Shown: piece by piece, positions 1 through 8,624 of the stretch
Numbering within the stretch: position 1 is the stretch's first letter
Layout of the letters: every line of letters starts with the position of its first letter
Source: Blastococcus sp. KM273128
GTDB lineage: Bacteria > Actinomycetota > Actinomycetes > Mycobacteriales > Geodermatophilaceae
DNA: 64,000 nt
Assembly (NCBI RefSeq): GCF_021698975.1
Contig: NZ_SSXA01000001.1
Coordinates: 92,681 to 156,680, forward strand
Direction: 5' to 3'
Program-made: the position numbers and the translations under genes
Notes under the pieces: model-generated
Database searches by the model: none
The model's input: the letters and a program-made list of their open reading frames with translations, nothing else
What the model was told of the DNA's origin: nothing

Positions 1-254
1 CGGTGCGGGCGCTGCTGCGCGACCGCTACCCGGTGGCCGAGCAGGTCCGGGAGGTCGAGGTGCCGACGACGGTCGTCTACGGCGAGGCGGACTCGATCGT
101 CCCGCCGGCGCAGAGCCGGGCGGTGGCCGACGCCGCCGCAGCGCTGCACCGGGTGGTGGAGGTGCCCGGCGCCGACCACAACGACCTCGTGCTGCTCGCG
201 GGCGACGAGGTGGTCGAGGCCGTCGTGGAGCTCGCCGACCTCAGCGCGGGGTGA
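1..254 (+). CDS. Alpha/beta hydrolase, C-terminal fragment cut by the window edge
   Basis: This is the last 84 codons of a gene that begins left of the window. The visible part has a VVYGEADSIVPP stretch followed by a GADHNDL stretch. This is the layout of the acid residue and catalytic histidine regions at the end of alpha/beta hydrolases, so D and H here are the likely last two members of a Ser-Asp-His triad. The nucleophile elbow lies outside the window. Substrate cannot be told. The stop is TGA at 252-254. The final 15 bases recur as a direct repeat at 850-864. Confidence 0.75.
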   Translation, partial: VRALLRDRYPVAEQVREVEVPTTVVYGEADSIVPPAQSRAVADAAAALHRVVEVPGADHNDLVLLAGDEVVEAVVELADLSAG

Positions 255-340
255 GTACGGCTACCGGGTGATCACATCGCCGACTGCCGCGTCGATCTGG
301 CCCCCGTCTGACAAGCAGGCTCGCCTGTCCGCCGTGACGG

Positions 341-749
341 TCAGTCGCCGTCGGGCTCGCCGGCCAGCGCCCGGGCGGCTTCGGTGTCGGCCGGGTCGAA
401 GACGATCTCACCCGCGGTGCCCGACTGGGCCGCTTGGCCGTCGATCTAGCGCTGGTGGGCCTCCCACGCTGCCTGACGGGTGGTGCCCAGTGCCTCGCCA
501 ATCTCGGCCCAGGCGGCGCCGGCCGGCCGAGCCGTGCGCACCGTCAACTGTCGCCCGTAGTCGGCTTTTGCGTGCGACCAGTTCCTGGAGCGTGAGGAGC
601 TCCAGCGACTCCTCTCGGCGCAAGGTCGGCAGCGCGTTTGGGCCTTGCTGGTCGGGGTCGGCCACCGCATCCCGCATTCGCAGCTCCTCGAGCCGGGCGA
701 CTGCAGCGGGCAGCGTGCAGCGGCGTTCGAGTTCCGTGACGATCGTCAT
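341..749 (-). pseudogene. Small HTH-type protein gene broken by a frameshift and an in-frame stop
   Basis: Read from ATG at 749, the minus strand codes for a roughly 135-residue protein in three pieces. The first piece (MTIVTELERR to LTLQELVARK) runs to about 565. There a run of four A (minus strand) carries one base too many; removing one restores the frame, which continues KADYGRQLTV to RQAAWEAHQR. A TAG at 446-448 then interrupts, but the same frame stays open for 34 more codons (IDGQAAQSG to AGEPDGD) and ends with TGA at 341-343. The segment WAEIGEALGTTRQAAWEAH looks like a sigma-region-4-type helix-turn-helix, so this was probably a small DNA-binding protein. Two independent lesions argue for a real pseudogene rather than one sequencing error. 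Family not recognised. Confidence 0.7.
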
Positions 750-762
750 GGACTCACGTTTC

Positions 763-795
763 GTCAAATCACGTTGACAGTCAAGGCAGCTTGAC
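763..795. promoter_or_regulatory. Two tandem palindromes GTCAA-N6-TTGAC, probable operator
   Basis: GTCAA at 763-767 pairs with TTGAC at 774-778, and GTCAA at 780-784 with TTGAC at 791-795. The same 16-bp palindrome is thus repeated with a 17-bp period and one base between copies. The array ends 14 bp upstream of the start of the broken HTH-type gene (749, minus strand), the usual place for an autoregulated operator. The bound protein is unknown. TTGAC elements could also serve as -35 sequences. Confidence 0.55.
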
Positions 796-1198
796 GCCGC
801 CTGCGGGACGGTCGAGGCAGTCATCCATCCGTCCCGCTCGGCAGCCGTGCTCAGCGCGGGGTGACCGGCAGGGTGAGCTAGGCGCGGCCTCCTGCCGCGC
901 GGGCGGTGGCGATCCGCTCGGCCGAAAGGCGATGGGCAAGCGAGTCGACAGCATCTTCCCGAAGCTGAGCCAGTCGTGGGCGCCGACAAGGGTTCGCAAA
1001 GATGCAGTCGTCTGCCATCTGCGAATCAGAGCGGCCGGCAAGCGGACGCAGACCGTGGCGCAAGCCGACCCCCGCGCAGGCCGCGCACGTCGCGGCCTCA
1101 ACGCGCAACGCTGTGCGACGTGGCTCGCAGGTCGCTCCGGCTCAAGATGATGGGCAGATGTCCGAAACTTGGCTGGTCACCATGACCAAGGAGCTCCC
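796..1198. other. Gene-poor decayed stretch
   Basis: No intact gene is supported here. It contains the fbiC-like tail fragment on the minus strand at about 851-925 and the second copy of a 15-bp direct repeat (850-864). All open frames across 930-1170 are short and without recognisable motifs. The ribosome-binding site of the following gene (AAGGAG, 1188-1193) lies at the right end. Confidence 0.5.
851..925 (-). pseudogene. Fragment resembling the 3' end of fbiC
   Basis: Bases 869-925 align without gaps to 2248-2304 inside the end of fbiC, about 45 of 57 identical, with an uninterrupted 14-base and a 12-base match. Translated on the minus strand, the fragment reads SAERIATARAAGGR, a stop, then LTLPVTPR and TGA at 851-853. 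The end of intact FbiC reads [24 protein letters not shown]. The reading frame is kept, and a TAG replaces one arginine codon. Similarity stops upstream of the SAER motif. It is a decayed partial copy or a remnant of a related gene. Confidence 0.5.
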
Positions 1199-2134
1199 TT
1201 GCATATCGATGAGCGTGAGTACAAAGACGTGTGCCGAGAGGAAAAACTCGACGCGCGGGTGGAGCCTTTCCGTGAGGTGGCCTACCGAGTCAACCTCGGA
1301 CTGGCCCAAGCGCGTGCTCTTCTGCAGCAACTGCCCGAGAGCGTCGTTTACGTCCCGTCGAACGGCGACGACTCCAACGCCATCGCGCTGGTCCGAGATC
1401 AAGCGTTGGTTCTCGGGCTCCTGGGCTCCTGGAAGAGTCTGCGCTTCCTGCAAGCCGCCACAAGTGCGTGGACCTCCCCTGCGGCGACGGGCTTCGATCC
1501 TTTTCTTGCCGCGAGCACTATCCGGGCTGCTCTCGAAGAGACCTCTCGCACCGAACTCGCTATTCGCGTGATGAAGCCGCTCGTAGAGGCGATCGAACAG
1601 CGCAAACCCTCAAACACACACCAAGAGGATGTTGGTCAGCTGGCTCGCTTCTTGGACAGGGTGTTGAAGGAGGACGACGGCAGGGGGTTGACGAAGAGTC
1701 AGGACCCCGGTGTGAAGAAATCCGTCGGGGAGGCCGTCGCTGCGGTGCCCATGTTCAAGGTCTCGATCGACGATGGCATGGGCCTGTACAGCTACCTGTC
1801 TGCCGTGGTGCATGCCGAGGGTCCCGGTCGAGCGCTCTTCAGTAGTGGAGACGAGTACGAAGGGGGAGTCTGGTTGAGTAGAAACCCCAGCAAGTACAGG
1901 GTTCGTTCTGTACGAGTGGCGACTCTCGCTGGCTCTGCCTTGGTCGGCTGCCTGGTGAGTGCGCATTGGAAGACGTTCGCAGACCTTGTTGACCGTCTCG
2001 AAGCCGCGGCCGGATTGGACATCCAATATCTGAGTCCGCGATTGACGGTCCCGCCGGACGACTGGTTCCTGGCGCGGACTCAAGTCACGGCGCAATGGCG
2101 TGACGGACTTTGGACTCGATGGGCCGTGTTGTAG
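1199..2134 (+). CDS. Orphan protein of unknown function, atypical base composition
   Basis: About 311 residues, not assigned to a family. A TTG start at 1199 is chosen because AAGGAG (1188-1193) lies five bases before it; an upstream in-frame TTG at 1169 has no such site. The protein is soluble, with a helical central part (RAALEETSRTELAIRVMKPL) and a C-terminal SAVVHAEGPG motif. That combination, an early helix with ExxxR and a late conserved histidine, recalls HEPN-like and DUF5677-like proteins, but this is only an impression. Third codon positions are clearly less G+C-rich than in the neighbours (many GAT, CAA, CGT, TTG codons), which suggests horizontal acquisition. It sits alone next to decayed genes. 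Confidence 0.6.
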   Translation: MHIDEREYKDVCREEKLDARVEPFREVAYRVNLGLAQARALLQQLPESVVYVPSNGDDSNAIALVRDQALVLGLLGSWKSLRFLQAATSAWTSPAATGFDPFLAASTIRAALEETSRTELAIRVMKPLVEAIEQRKPSNTHQEDVGQLARFLDRVLKEDDGRGLTKSQDPGVKKSVGEAVAAVPMFKVSIDDGMGLYSYLSAVVHAEGPGRALFSSGDEYEGGVWLSRNPSKYRVRSVRVATLAGSALVGCLVSAHWKTFADLVDRLEAAAGLDIQYLSPRLTVPPDDWFLARTQVTAQWRDGLWTRWAVL

Positions 2135-2228
2135 TCCTCGCCATGCGACTCCCGGGGTAGCGATCGGCTTCCTAGTTTCCCCGCTCCACCGATGATTGAG
2201 CCGCGGGCTCGCCGCTGTCAGGACTAGG

Positions 2229-4832
2229 TCAGTTTCCAGCGATCGACAGCGTGAGCCGGCGGCGCCCCTCCGCGGAGCGGGCGGTGGCCATCCGCTCGGC
2301 CGACGGCGTGCCGTACTCGGTGGTCCGCTGGCGGGCGGGGCGGCCGATCGCGGCGGCCATCGCCTCGAGCTCGGCGATGGTCTTCAGCGAGCCGTTCTCG
2401 CTGCCGGCCATGCGGCTGATCGTCTCCTCCATGAGCGTGCCGCCGAGGTCGTTGGCGCCGCCGCGCAGCACCGCCTGGGTGCCGGTGTCGCCGAGCTTCA
2501 CCCACGAGGTCTGGATGTTGCCGATCCGGCCGTGCAGCAGCAGCCGGGCCACCGCGTGCACCGCCCGGTTCTCCCGCACCGTCGGCCCCGGCCGGGCGAC
2601 GCCGGCCAGGTAGATCGGGGAGTTGTGGTGCACGAAGGGCAGCAGGACGAACTCGCTGAACCCGCCGGTGCGGTCCTGCAGCGCGGCCAGGGTGCGCAGG
2701 TGGGCGACCCAGTGCGCCGGGGTGTCGACGTGGCCGTACATCATCGTCGACGTCGTCGGGATGCCGACCTCGTGCGCGGTGCCGATGATCTCCAGCCAGG
2801 TCGCCGTCGGCAGCTTGCCCTTGGTCAGCACCCAGCGGACGTCGTCGTCGAGGATCTCCGCCGCCGTGCCCGGGATCGAGTCCAGGCCCGCCTCCTTGAG
2901 CCCGGTCAGGAACTCGCGGAACGGCAGGCCGGTGCGCGCGGCACCGTTCACGATCTCCATGGGCGAGAAGGCGTGCAGGTGGATGCCCGGCTGCCGCTGC
3001 TTCACCTCGCGGGCGAGGTCGAGGTAGGCGGTGCCGGGCAGGTCGGGGTGGATGCCGCCCTGCATGCAGATCTCCGTCGCCCCGGCGGCCCACGCCTCGT
3101 CGACCCGGTCGCCGACCTGGCTCATCGAGAGCGTGTAGGCGTCGGCGTCGGTGCGCCGCTGGGCGAACGCGCAGAACCGGCAACCGGTGTAGCAGACGTT
3201 GGTGAAGTTGATGTTCCGGTTGACCACGTAGGTGACGTCGTCGCCGTTGACGTCCCGGCGGACCGCGTCGGCCAGGGCGCAGAGCGCCTCGAGGTCGTTC
3301 CCGTCGGCGCCGAGCAGCGCCAGGTACTCGGCGTCCGTCAGCCCGGCCGGATCGGTCTCCGCGCGGGACAGCGCGGCGTGCACCTCGGGGTCGCCCACGG
3401 TGAGCGCGGTGGAGCGCCCGTCCCGGGCGCCCGCGGTGCGCGAGCGCAGCTCGGACCAGTCGCCGTAGACGGCGTCGAAGTCGCTGCGCCGGTCCGACGT
3501 CCGCCCGACGGTGTCCACCTCGACGTGCAGGTCGACCCGGCCCGAGGAGGTCCACGCCTCGTCGGGCTCCTGCCACGGCAGGCCGGCCGGGATGCGGCCT
3601 TCGACGGCCAGGCCGTCCGGACCGGCCAGCGCCTCCACGTGCGGCCGCACCCGCGGGTCGAGCCACGGCTCGGGCTGCCGGACGTACGGCGGCTGGGCGG
3701 CCAGCCGCTCGCGCAGCTCGAACCCGGCCTCGGCGGTGAGCGCGGCGAGCTTGTCGATGTTCGGCCACGGCCGCTCGGGGTTCACGTGGTCGGGCGTGAG
3801 CGGCGAGACCCCGCCCCAGTCGTCCACCCCGGCGCGCAGCAGCAGCCCGAGCTCGGTGGAGTCCGACAGGTTCGGCGGCGCCTGCACCCGCGCCTTCGGC
3901 CCCAGCAGCAGCCGGGTGACGGCGACGGCGGCGACGTACTCCTGCAGCTCCAGGTCGTCGTGCGCCTGCATGGCCGTGCGCGGCTTGGCCCGGAAGTTCT
4001 GGACGATGACCTCCTGCACGTGCCCGTGCCGCTGCGCGGCGGCCCGGATCTGCAGGACGGCATCGACCCGCTCGGCGTAGTCCTCGCCGATGCCCAGCAG
4101 CACGCCGGTGGTGAACGGGACGGCGGAGCGCCCGGCGTCCTCCAGCACCCGCAGCCGGACGGCGGGCTCCTTGTCCGGGCTGCCGAAGTGCGGGCCGCCG
4201 GGCTCGGACCACAGCCGGGTCGCCGTCGTCTCCAGCATCATCCCCATCGACGCCGACACCGGCTTGAGCCGCTGGATCTCCTCCCACGACAGCACGCCCG
4301 GGTTGAGGTGGGGGAGCAGCCCCGTCTCCTCCAGCACGCGGATCGCCATGGCGCGCAGGTAGCCCAGGGTGGAGTCGAAGCCGTGCGCCTCCAGCCACTC
4401 GGCGGCGACCGGCCAGCGGTCCTCGGGCCGGTCGCCGAGGGTGAACAGCGCCTCCTTGCAGCCCATGGCCGCCCCCGCCCGCGCGATGTCGAGCACCTCG
4501 TCGGGGGAGAGGTAGGGCGCCTTGCCCTCCTTGCGCAGCTGCCCCGGCGTCGTGACGAAGGTGCAGTAGTGGCAGCGGTCGCGGCACAGGTGGGTGAGCG
4601 GGATGAACACCTTGCGGCTGTAGGTGACGACGCCCGGCCGCCCGGCGCTGGCCAGCCCCGCGTCGCGGACCCGCGCGGCGGCGGTGAGCAGCCGGTCCAG
4701 CGGGTCGCCCTCGGCCAGCCCGCGCGCGTGCAGCAGGGTCTCGGCCTCGACGGCGTCGAGGGCCACCCCGCGCTCGGCGCGCACCAGGGCGCGGCGGAGG
4801 GCGGACTCGGACGGTGCGGGGAGTGCAGTCAT
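2229..4832 (-). CDS. fbiC: FbiC, 7,8-didemethyl-8-hydroxy-5-deazariboflavin (FO) synthase
   Basis: 867 residues from ATG at 4832. This fused radical-SAM enzyme makes FO, the chromophore of coenzyme F420, from tyrosine and the riboflavin precursor 5-amino-6-ribitylaminouracil. The N-terminal half is CofG-like with a CRDRCHYC cluster motif at about residues 82-89. The C-terminal half is CofH-like with CYTGCRFC at about 546-553. Each CX3CX2C motif would bind one [4Fe-4S] cluster and SAM. Length and domain order match actinobacterial FbiC. An open frame extends upstream to 5009, but that part has no similarity and lies in intergenic sequence. A luciferase-like monooxygenase at 13.6 kb is a possible F420 user. 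A partial copy of the gene's 3' end lies at 851-925. Confidence 0.95.
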   Translation of the reverse strand: MTALPAPSESALRRALVRAERGVALDAVEAETLLHARGLAEGDPLDRLLTAAARVRDAGLASAGRPGVVTYSRKVFIPLTHLCRDRCHYCTFVTTPGQLRKEGKAPYLSPDEVLDIARAGAAMGCKEALFTLGDRPEDRWPVAAEWLEAHGFDSTLGYLRAMAIRVLEETGLLPHLNPGVLSWEEIQRLKPVSASMGMMLETTATRLWSEPGGPHFGSPDKEPAVRLRVLEDAGRSAVPFTTGVLLGIGEDYAERVDAVLQIRAAAQRHGHVQEVIVQNFRAKPRTAMQAHDDLELQEYVAAVAVTRLLLGPKARVQAPPNLSDSTELGLLLRAGVDDWGGVSPLTPDHVNPERPWPNIDKLAALTAEAGFELRERLAAQPPYVRQPEPWLDPRVRPHVEALAGPDGLAVEGRIPAGLPWQEPDEAWTSSGRVDLHVEVDTVGRTSDRRSDFDAVYGDWSELRSRTAGARDGRSTALTVGDPEVHAALSRAETDPAGLTDAEYLALLGADGNDLEALCALADAVRRDVNGDDVTYVVNRNINFTNVCYTGCRFCAFAQRRTDADAYTLSMSQVGDRVDEAWAAGATEICMQGGIHPDLPGTAYLDLAREVKQRQPGIHLHAFSPMEIVNGAARTGLPFREFLTGLKEAGLDSIPGTAAEILDDDVRWVLTKGKLPTATWLEIIGTAHEVGIPTTSTMMYGHVDTPAHWVAHLRTLAALQDRTGGFSEFVLLPFVHHNSPIYLAGVARPGPTVRENRAVHAVARLLLHGRIGNIQTSWVKLGDTGTQAVLRGGANDLGGTLMEETISRMAGSENGSLKTIAELEAMAAAIGRPARQRTTEYGTPSAERMATARSAEGRRRLTLSIAGN

Positions 4833-4993
4833 AGCGCCGCCGACGCTAGCCCTCGGGGCCGACGGCCGGGCTGCCCGCCCCGTCGGCCCGCCCGTCGGTG
4901 TGCACCGATCAGCCCCTCGACGACGCCGGAGGGCCCGGTTCCCGCACAGTTCACGCAGGTCGGCTCCCCGGTGCGGTCGGGGTGGCGGGACAT

Positions 4994-5026
4994 CGTGCTC
5001 TGCCCCCACCCCGTGGGCAGAGCGCG
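4994..5026 (-). terminator. Hairpin terminator after the ABC exporter operon
   Basis: GCTCTGCCC (4997-5005) pairs perfectly with GGGCAGAGC (5015-5023), and the stem extends a few more pairs to CGT/GCG. It lies 35 bases beyond the stop of the permease gene on the minus strand. There is no T-tract, as is common in high-GC actinobacteria. The same stem sequence recurs at 24221-24251. Confidence 0.65.
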
Positions 5027-5060
5027 ACCGGCGCGGTGCCGGCCGGCCCTTCGCCCGGGA

Positions 5061-5906
5061 TCAGATGTCGCGGCGCTGGAAGGAGAGCGCGGTCAGTCCG
5101 AGGACGACGGCGACCCACAGCACCGCCCACGCCAGGTACGCGGGGCTGAGCGGCGCGTCGGCGAGGAAGGGGAAGCCGCCCTCGGGGCCCATCTGGACCA
5201 GCGCGACCGGGTCCTGGAACGCGTTCATGGCGCCGCGCCACAACCCGTCGGTGGGTAGCAGCACCCGCGACACGCTGCCCACCCGCTCGACGCCCTCGTT
5301 GCCCAGCGCCCCGCCGATGCCCCCGACCACGCCGGCCACCCAGGTGGCGCCGAACAGGCCGACGGCGACGATCCCCGACGCCATCGGCGAGATGGCGCTG
5401 GACAGCAGCAGGGCCAGGGTGAGCAGCACGATCGTCTCGGCGGCCAGCAGCGCGAGACCCGCGGCCGGGGACGGCGGCCAGTACCCGACCACCCCGCGGA
5501 CGACGAGCAGCTGCGCCAGACCGGCCAGCGCCACGTACCCGCAGCCGAAGGTGAGCAGGCCCAGCCACTTGCCCAGCAGCACCGACGAGCGGCGCACCGG
5601 CCGGGCGAGCACCGCCAGCGCCTGCCCCGACTCGACCTCGCCCGCGAGCGTGGGCCCGGCGAGGAAGGCGGTGCCGATCGCCGCGATCAGGCTGAACCCG
5701 AACATGATCAGGTTGATCAGCAGCGAGGCCACCAGGCGCGCCTCGCCGCTGGTCAGCGTGCCGAGCTCGGTGTCCAGGCCGATGAGCCGGGAGAAGCCCC
5801 ACCCGCTGAGCGCCAGCAGCACCACGGTCAGCGCCAGCAGGGCCCACACGACCTTGCGCCGGGCGGCCTCCCGCAGGGTCAGCCCCGCGATCGTCAGCAC
5901 GATCAC
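5061..5906 (-). CDS. ABC transporter permease, ABC-2/NosY type
   Basis: 281 residues with about six hydrophobic segments. It is the membrane half of an ABC exporter whose ATPase is encoded just upstream. The N-terminal region with a membrane segment, a loop, then FLAGPTLAGEVESGQALAVLARPVRRS matches the NosY-type ABC-2 permease pattern, where the EVExG and LARPVRR stretches follow the second membrane span. The start is a GTG at 5906 that overlaps the TGA of the ATPase gene by four bases (GTGA), so the two are translationally coupled. The substrate is not evident; no nos genes are nearby. Confidence 0.85.
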   Translation of the reverse strand: MIVLTIAGLTLREAARRKVVWALLALTVVLLALSGWGFSRLIGLDTELGTLTSGEARLVASLLINLIMFGFSLIAAIGTAFLAGPTLAGEVESGQALAVLARPVRRSSVLLGKWLGLLTFGCGYVALAGLAQLLVVRGVVGYWPPSPAAGLALLAAETIVLLTLALLLSSAISPMASGIVAVGLFGATWVAGVVGGIGGALGNEGVERVGSVSRVLLPTDGLWRGAMNAFQDPVALVQMGPEGGFPFLADAPLSPAYLAWAVLWVAVVLGLTALSFQRRDI

Positions 5907-6874
5907 GGCGCCGCCTCCTCGTGGCGGAGGACGGCGAGCAGCCGCTCCTCCAGGCTGATCCGCACCGGCTCGACGGCGTGCACGTGCACCCCCAGGCCGA
6001 CCAGGTCGCGCACCAGGTCCGGCACGGTGACGCCGTCGTCCTCGGCGGCCAGCGCGACGGTGAACCAGTCGCCGCTGCGGGTGAGCGTGCCGGTCGCGCG
6101 CAGCCGCTCCTCGACCTGCGGGCCGACCTCGCCGAGCCGCAGCCGCACCTCGTGCTGGCCGAGCAGCTCGGTGAGCGTGCCCGAGGCCGCCACCCGGCCC
6201 CGGTCGAGGATGACGACCCGGTCGCACACCCGCTCGACCTCGCCGATCAGGTGCGAGTTCAGCAGCACGGCGACGCCGCGCGCCCGCAGCGACAGCACGA
6301 TGTCGCGGACGTCCACCCGGCCCAGCGGGTCCAGCGCGCTGGTCGGCTCGTCGAGGACGACCAGCTCCGGGCGGGCGACGAGCGCGACGGCGAGCCCGAG
6401 CCGCTGCTGCATGCCCTTGGAGAAGCCGCCGACCCGGTCACCGGTCCGCTCGGCCAGGCCCACCAGCGCCAGACACTCCCGGCGCTCCTCGGCGGGCACG
6501 TCCGCCCGCGACAGCCTGACGTGCAGGTCGAGCACCTCGCTCGCGGTCAGCCACGGCTGGTAGCGGAACAGCTCGGGCAGGTAGCCGACGGCGCTGCGCG
6601 AGCGGGGGTCCGACGACGGCCGGCCGAGCAGCAGCACCTCACCGGCGTCCGGGCGCACCAGCCCGAGCAGCATCTTGATGACACTGGTCTTCCCGGCGCC
6701 GTTGGGCCCGAGCAGGCCGACGACCTCGCCGCGGCCGACGCTGAAGGAGACGTCGTCGACGGCGGTCCGGCGTCCGTACCGCTTGCGCAGCCCGGAGCAC
6801 CAGACCGCCGGGGACGGCGGCAGGTCACCGAGCACACCGCCCGCCGTGCCCGCCGCCGTCGTGCCGGTTGCCAT
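5903..6874 (-). CDS. ABC transporter ATP-binding protein
   Basis: 323 residues from ATG at 6874. It shows Walker A GPNGAGKTS, the signature GFSKGMQQRL, Walker B LVVLDEPTSALDP and an H-loop (NSHLIGE), followed by a C-terminal extension of about 80 residues typical of ABC-2 exporters (NosF/CcmA-like). An upstream in-frame start at 6907 would run into the anti-sigma gene and is less likely. It forms an exporter with the permease at 5061-5906. It follows the sigma/anti-sigma pair by only 19 bases, so it may be read through from that unit. Confidence 0.9.
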   Translation of the reverse strand: MATGTTAAGTAGGVLGDLPPSPAVWCSGLRKRYGRRTAVDDVSFSVGRGEVVGLLGPNGAGKTSVIKMLLGLVRPDAGEVLLLGRPSSDPRSRSAVGYLPELFRYQPWLTASEVLDLHVRLSRADVPAEERRECLALVGLAERTGDRVGGFSKGMQQRLGLAVALVARPELVVLDEPTSALDPLGRVDVRDIVLSLRARGVAVLLNSHLIGEVERVCDRVVILDRGRVAASGTLTELLGQHEVRLRLGEVGPQVEERLRATGTLTRSGDWFTVALAAEDDGVTVPDLVRDLVGLGVHVHAVEPVRISLEERLLAVLRHEEAAP

Positions 6875-6893
6875 GCCCCGGACCGTAGCGGCG

Positions 6894-7976
6894 TCAGCCG
6901 AGGCCACGGGCGACCGACAGAAGCTCGTCCGCGCTCAGCGATCCGGCCACCCCGGTCATCACGCCGTCCTCGACCCAGACCACGCCGGCGAACAGCCCGT
7001 TGCGGGAGGTCAGGACGGTCGCCTCCGACCCGTCGACGTCGGCCGTGGAGCTGGTGACCAGCTCCGCGGGCACCGGCAGCGGCAGGGTCGCGGCGTCGGT
7101 GGAGAGGTCGCGCAGCTGGTCGGCGAGGCCGTCGGGCAGCCCGGGCAGCGAGAGCAGGTGGTCGCGGACCGCCTCGAAGGGCACGCCCGAGGAGAAGACC
7201 TGCGGTGCCCCCACCCGGGCGACGACGAGCGTCGGCACGCCGGTGGGCTGGGACCAGACCGCGGCCACGCCGGGCCCGGCCTCGAACCGCAGGGTGCTCC
7301 CGTCGATCCCGGGCGGAGGGGGCGGCAGGACCTCCCCCTCGGCCGCCGCTGCCTGCGCGGCCTTGTCCGCGGAGAACGTGAAGGTGGCGCCCACGACACC
7401 GGCGACCTGGTAGGCCGGCTCGCCGGTCACGCCCTCGGGCAGCTCGGCGACCTCGGGGACCTCCAGCCCGGTGCGCTCCGCGGCGGTGGCGGCGTCGGGC
7501 ACCTGCTCCGGGTCGGGCTGCTGGGTGATCTCCACGTCGCCGTAGGCCGAGAGGTCGGGCACCTGCACCAGGTCGGTGCTGGTGATCTCGACCGGGTCGA
7601 CCCGCTCGGTCTGGAAGATCGGCAGCCAGTCGTTTGCGGCGGCCACCCCGGCGCCGGTCACCAGCACGACCGCGCCGAGCGCGGCCACCGCGGGGCGCCG
7701 GACGGCTGCGCCCCAGCGGCTGCGTGCCGCGGCGCGCGCCGGGCGGCCGGCGGCCACGGCCGGGGAGCCGGCGGCGGAGAACCGGGCCCAGGCGGCATCG
7801 GTGTCGACGGCGCCCGGCCCGCCGAGCGCGGCGCCCACGCGCTGCGCGTCGGCCCGGGCGTCGTCGAGCACCCGCAGGCAGGTCGGGCAACCCGCGACGT
7901 GGGTGCGGTCGGCGTCGGGAACCCCGGCCGGCTCGTCGACCAGCCGGCGCAGGACGCCCTCATCCGTGTGACGCAT
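6894..7976 (-). CDS. Membrane-anchored anti-sigma factor
   Basis: 360 residues. The N-terminal part contains HVAGCPTC (around residues 27-34), the HX3CX2C motif of zinc-binding anti-sigma domains. A single hydrophobic segment follows at about 92-110 (AVAALGAVVLVTGAGVAAA), and then a large extracytoplasmic domain with a proline-rich run. This is the layout of a transmembrane anti-sigma factor that holds an ECF sigma factor in the cytoplasm and senses outside signals. Its start overlaps the end of the sigma gene by 17 bases. The sensory domain is not recognised. ATG start at 7976. Confidence 0.8.
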   Translation of the reverse strand: MRHTDEGVLRRLVDEPAGVPDADRTHVAGCPTCLRVLDDARADAQRVGAALGGPGAVDTDAAWARFSAAGSPAVAAGRPARAAARSRWGAAVRRPAVAALGAVVLVTGAGVAAANDWLPIFQTERVDPVEITSTDLVQVPDLSAYGDVEITQQPDPEQVPDAATAAERTGLEVPEVAELPEGVTGEPAYQVAGVVGATFTFSADKAAQAAAAEGEVLPPPPPGIDGSTLRFEAGPGVAAVWSQPTGVPTLVVARVGAPQVFSSGVPFEAVRDHLLSLPGLPDGLADQLRDLSTDAATLPLPVPAELVTSSTADVDGSEATVLTSRNGLFAGVVWVEDGVMTGVAGSLSADELLSVARGLG

Positions 7977-8568
7977 GGCGGTTCAGCTCCTCGCGAAGTG
8001 CGGATTCGGCGCGTCGGACGGTGGTGCCGACGCTGCCGGGGGACAGGTCGAGCGCGGTGGCGACCTCGGCGTAGCTCAGCCCGCTGTGGCGCAGCACCAG
8101 CGCGGTCGCCTGCTTGCGGGGCAGCCGGGCCAGCGCGGCGCGGACGCGGCTGCGGTCCTCGAGGGTGAGCACGGTGTCGGCCACGTCGGGGGTGACGGCG
8201 TCGGCCGTGGCGGCGACCGTCTCCTCCCGGGAGGTGCGGCGGCGGCCCGAGCGGATCAGGTTGAGCGCGGTGTGCGCCGCCGCGACGGAGAGCCAGCCGC
8301 CGGCCTCGGCGGCGGGCACCGACGAGCGGCCGAAGGAGAGGAAGACCTCCTGGGCGACGTCCTCCGCCTCGTCGCGGGAGCCCAGCACCCGCGCGGCCAC
8401 CCCGACGACCCGCGGGTACTCCCGGCGGAACACCTGCTCGAGGTCTGGCCGCACCGCACCGCGGGTCGCTGCTGCCGGCACGCCGCCCGTCCCTCCGACC
8501 CGGTGCACCGCTCCCGGGAATGCCATGACGGCCGCCGGTGCCGGTCGTCCGTGCCGTACGAGGTCCAT
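7960..8568 (-). CDS. ECF-family RNA polymerase sigma factor
   Basis: 202 residues from ATG at 8568; a second in-frame ATG at 8526 is possible and would remove a non-conserved leader. Region 2 includes YPRVVGVAARVLGSRDEAEDVAQEVFL with the DEAEDVAQE core-binding motif. Region 4 ends with LSYAEVATALDLSPGSVGTTVRRAE, a helix-turn-helix. It overlaps the anti-sigma gene, so the two products are probably made together. Sigma factors of this kind usually drive their own operon; the target promoter is not identified here. Confidence 0.9.
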   Translation of the reverse strand: MDLVRHGRPAPAAVMAFPGAVHRVGGTGGVPAAATRGAVRPDLEQVFRREYPRVVGVAARVLGSRDEAEDVAQEVFLSFGRSSVPAAEAGGWLSVAAAHTALNLIRSGRRRTSREETVAATADAVTPDVADTVLTLEDRSRVRAALARLPRKQATALVLRHSGLSYAEVATALDLSPGSVGTTVRRAESALREELNRHASHG

Positions 8569-8624
8569 GCCGGTGTAGCACCGCCGGGCCCGCGGATGTG
8601 ACACGCGGGCCGTGGCGACGTCGG

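Noticed and set aside
268..777. 169-codon plus-strand open frame
   Set aside because: Antisense to the broken HTH-type gene, with no motif and an Arg/Ser-rich translation.
4833..5009. N-terminal extension of FbiC
   Set aside because: The frame is open, but the translation is unlike FbiC, which starts at ATG 4832.
2196..5258. A 1020-codon open frame on the plus strand
   Set aside because: It runs antisense through fbiC. In DNA this rich in G+C the opposite strand of a real gene is often open; the translation is Arg/Gly/Pro/Val-rich with no motifs.
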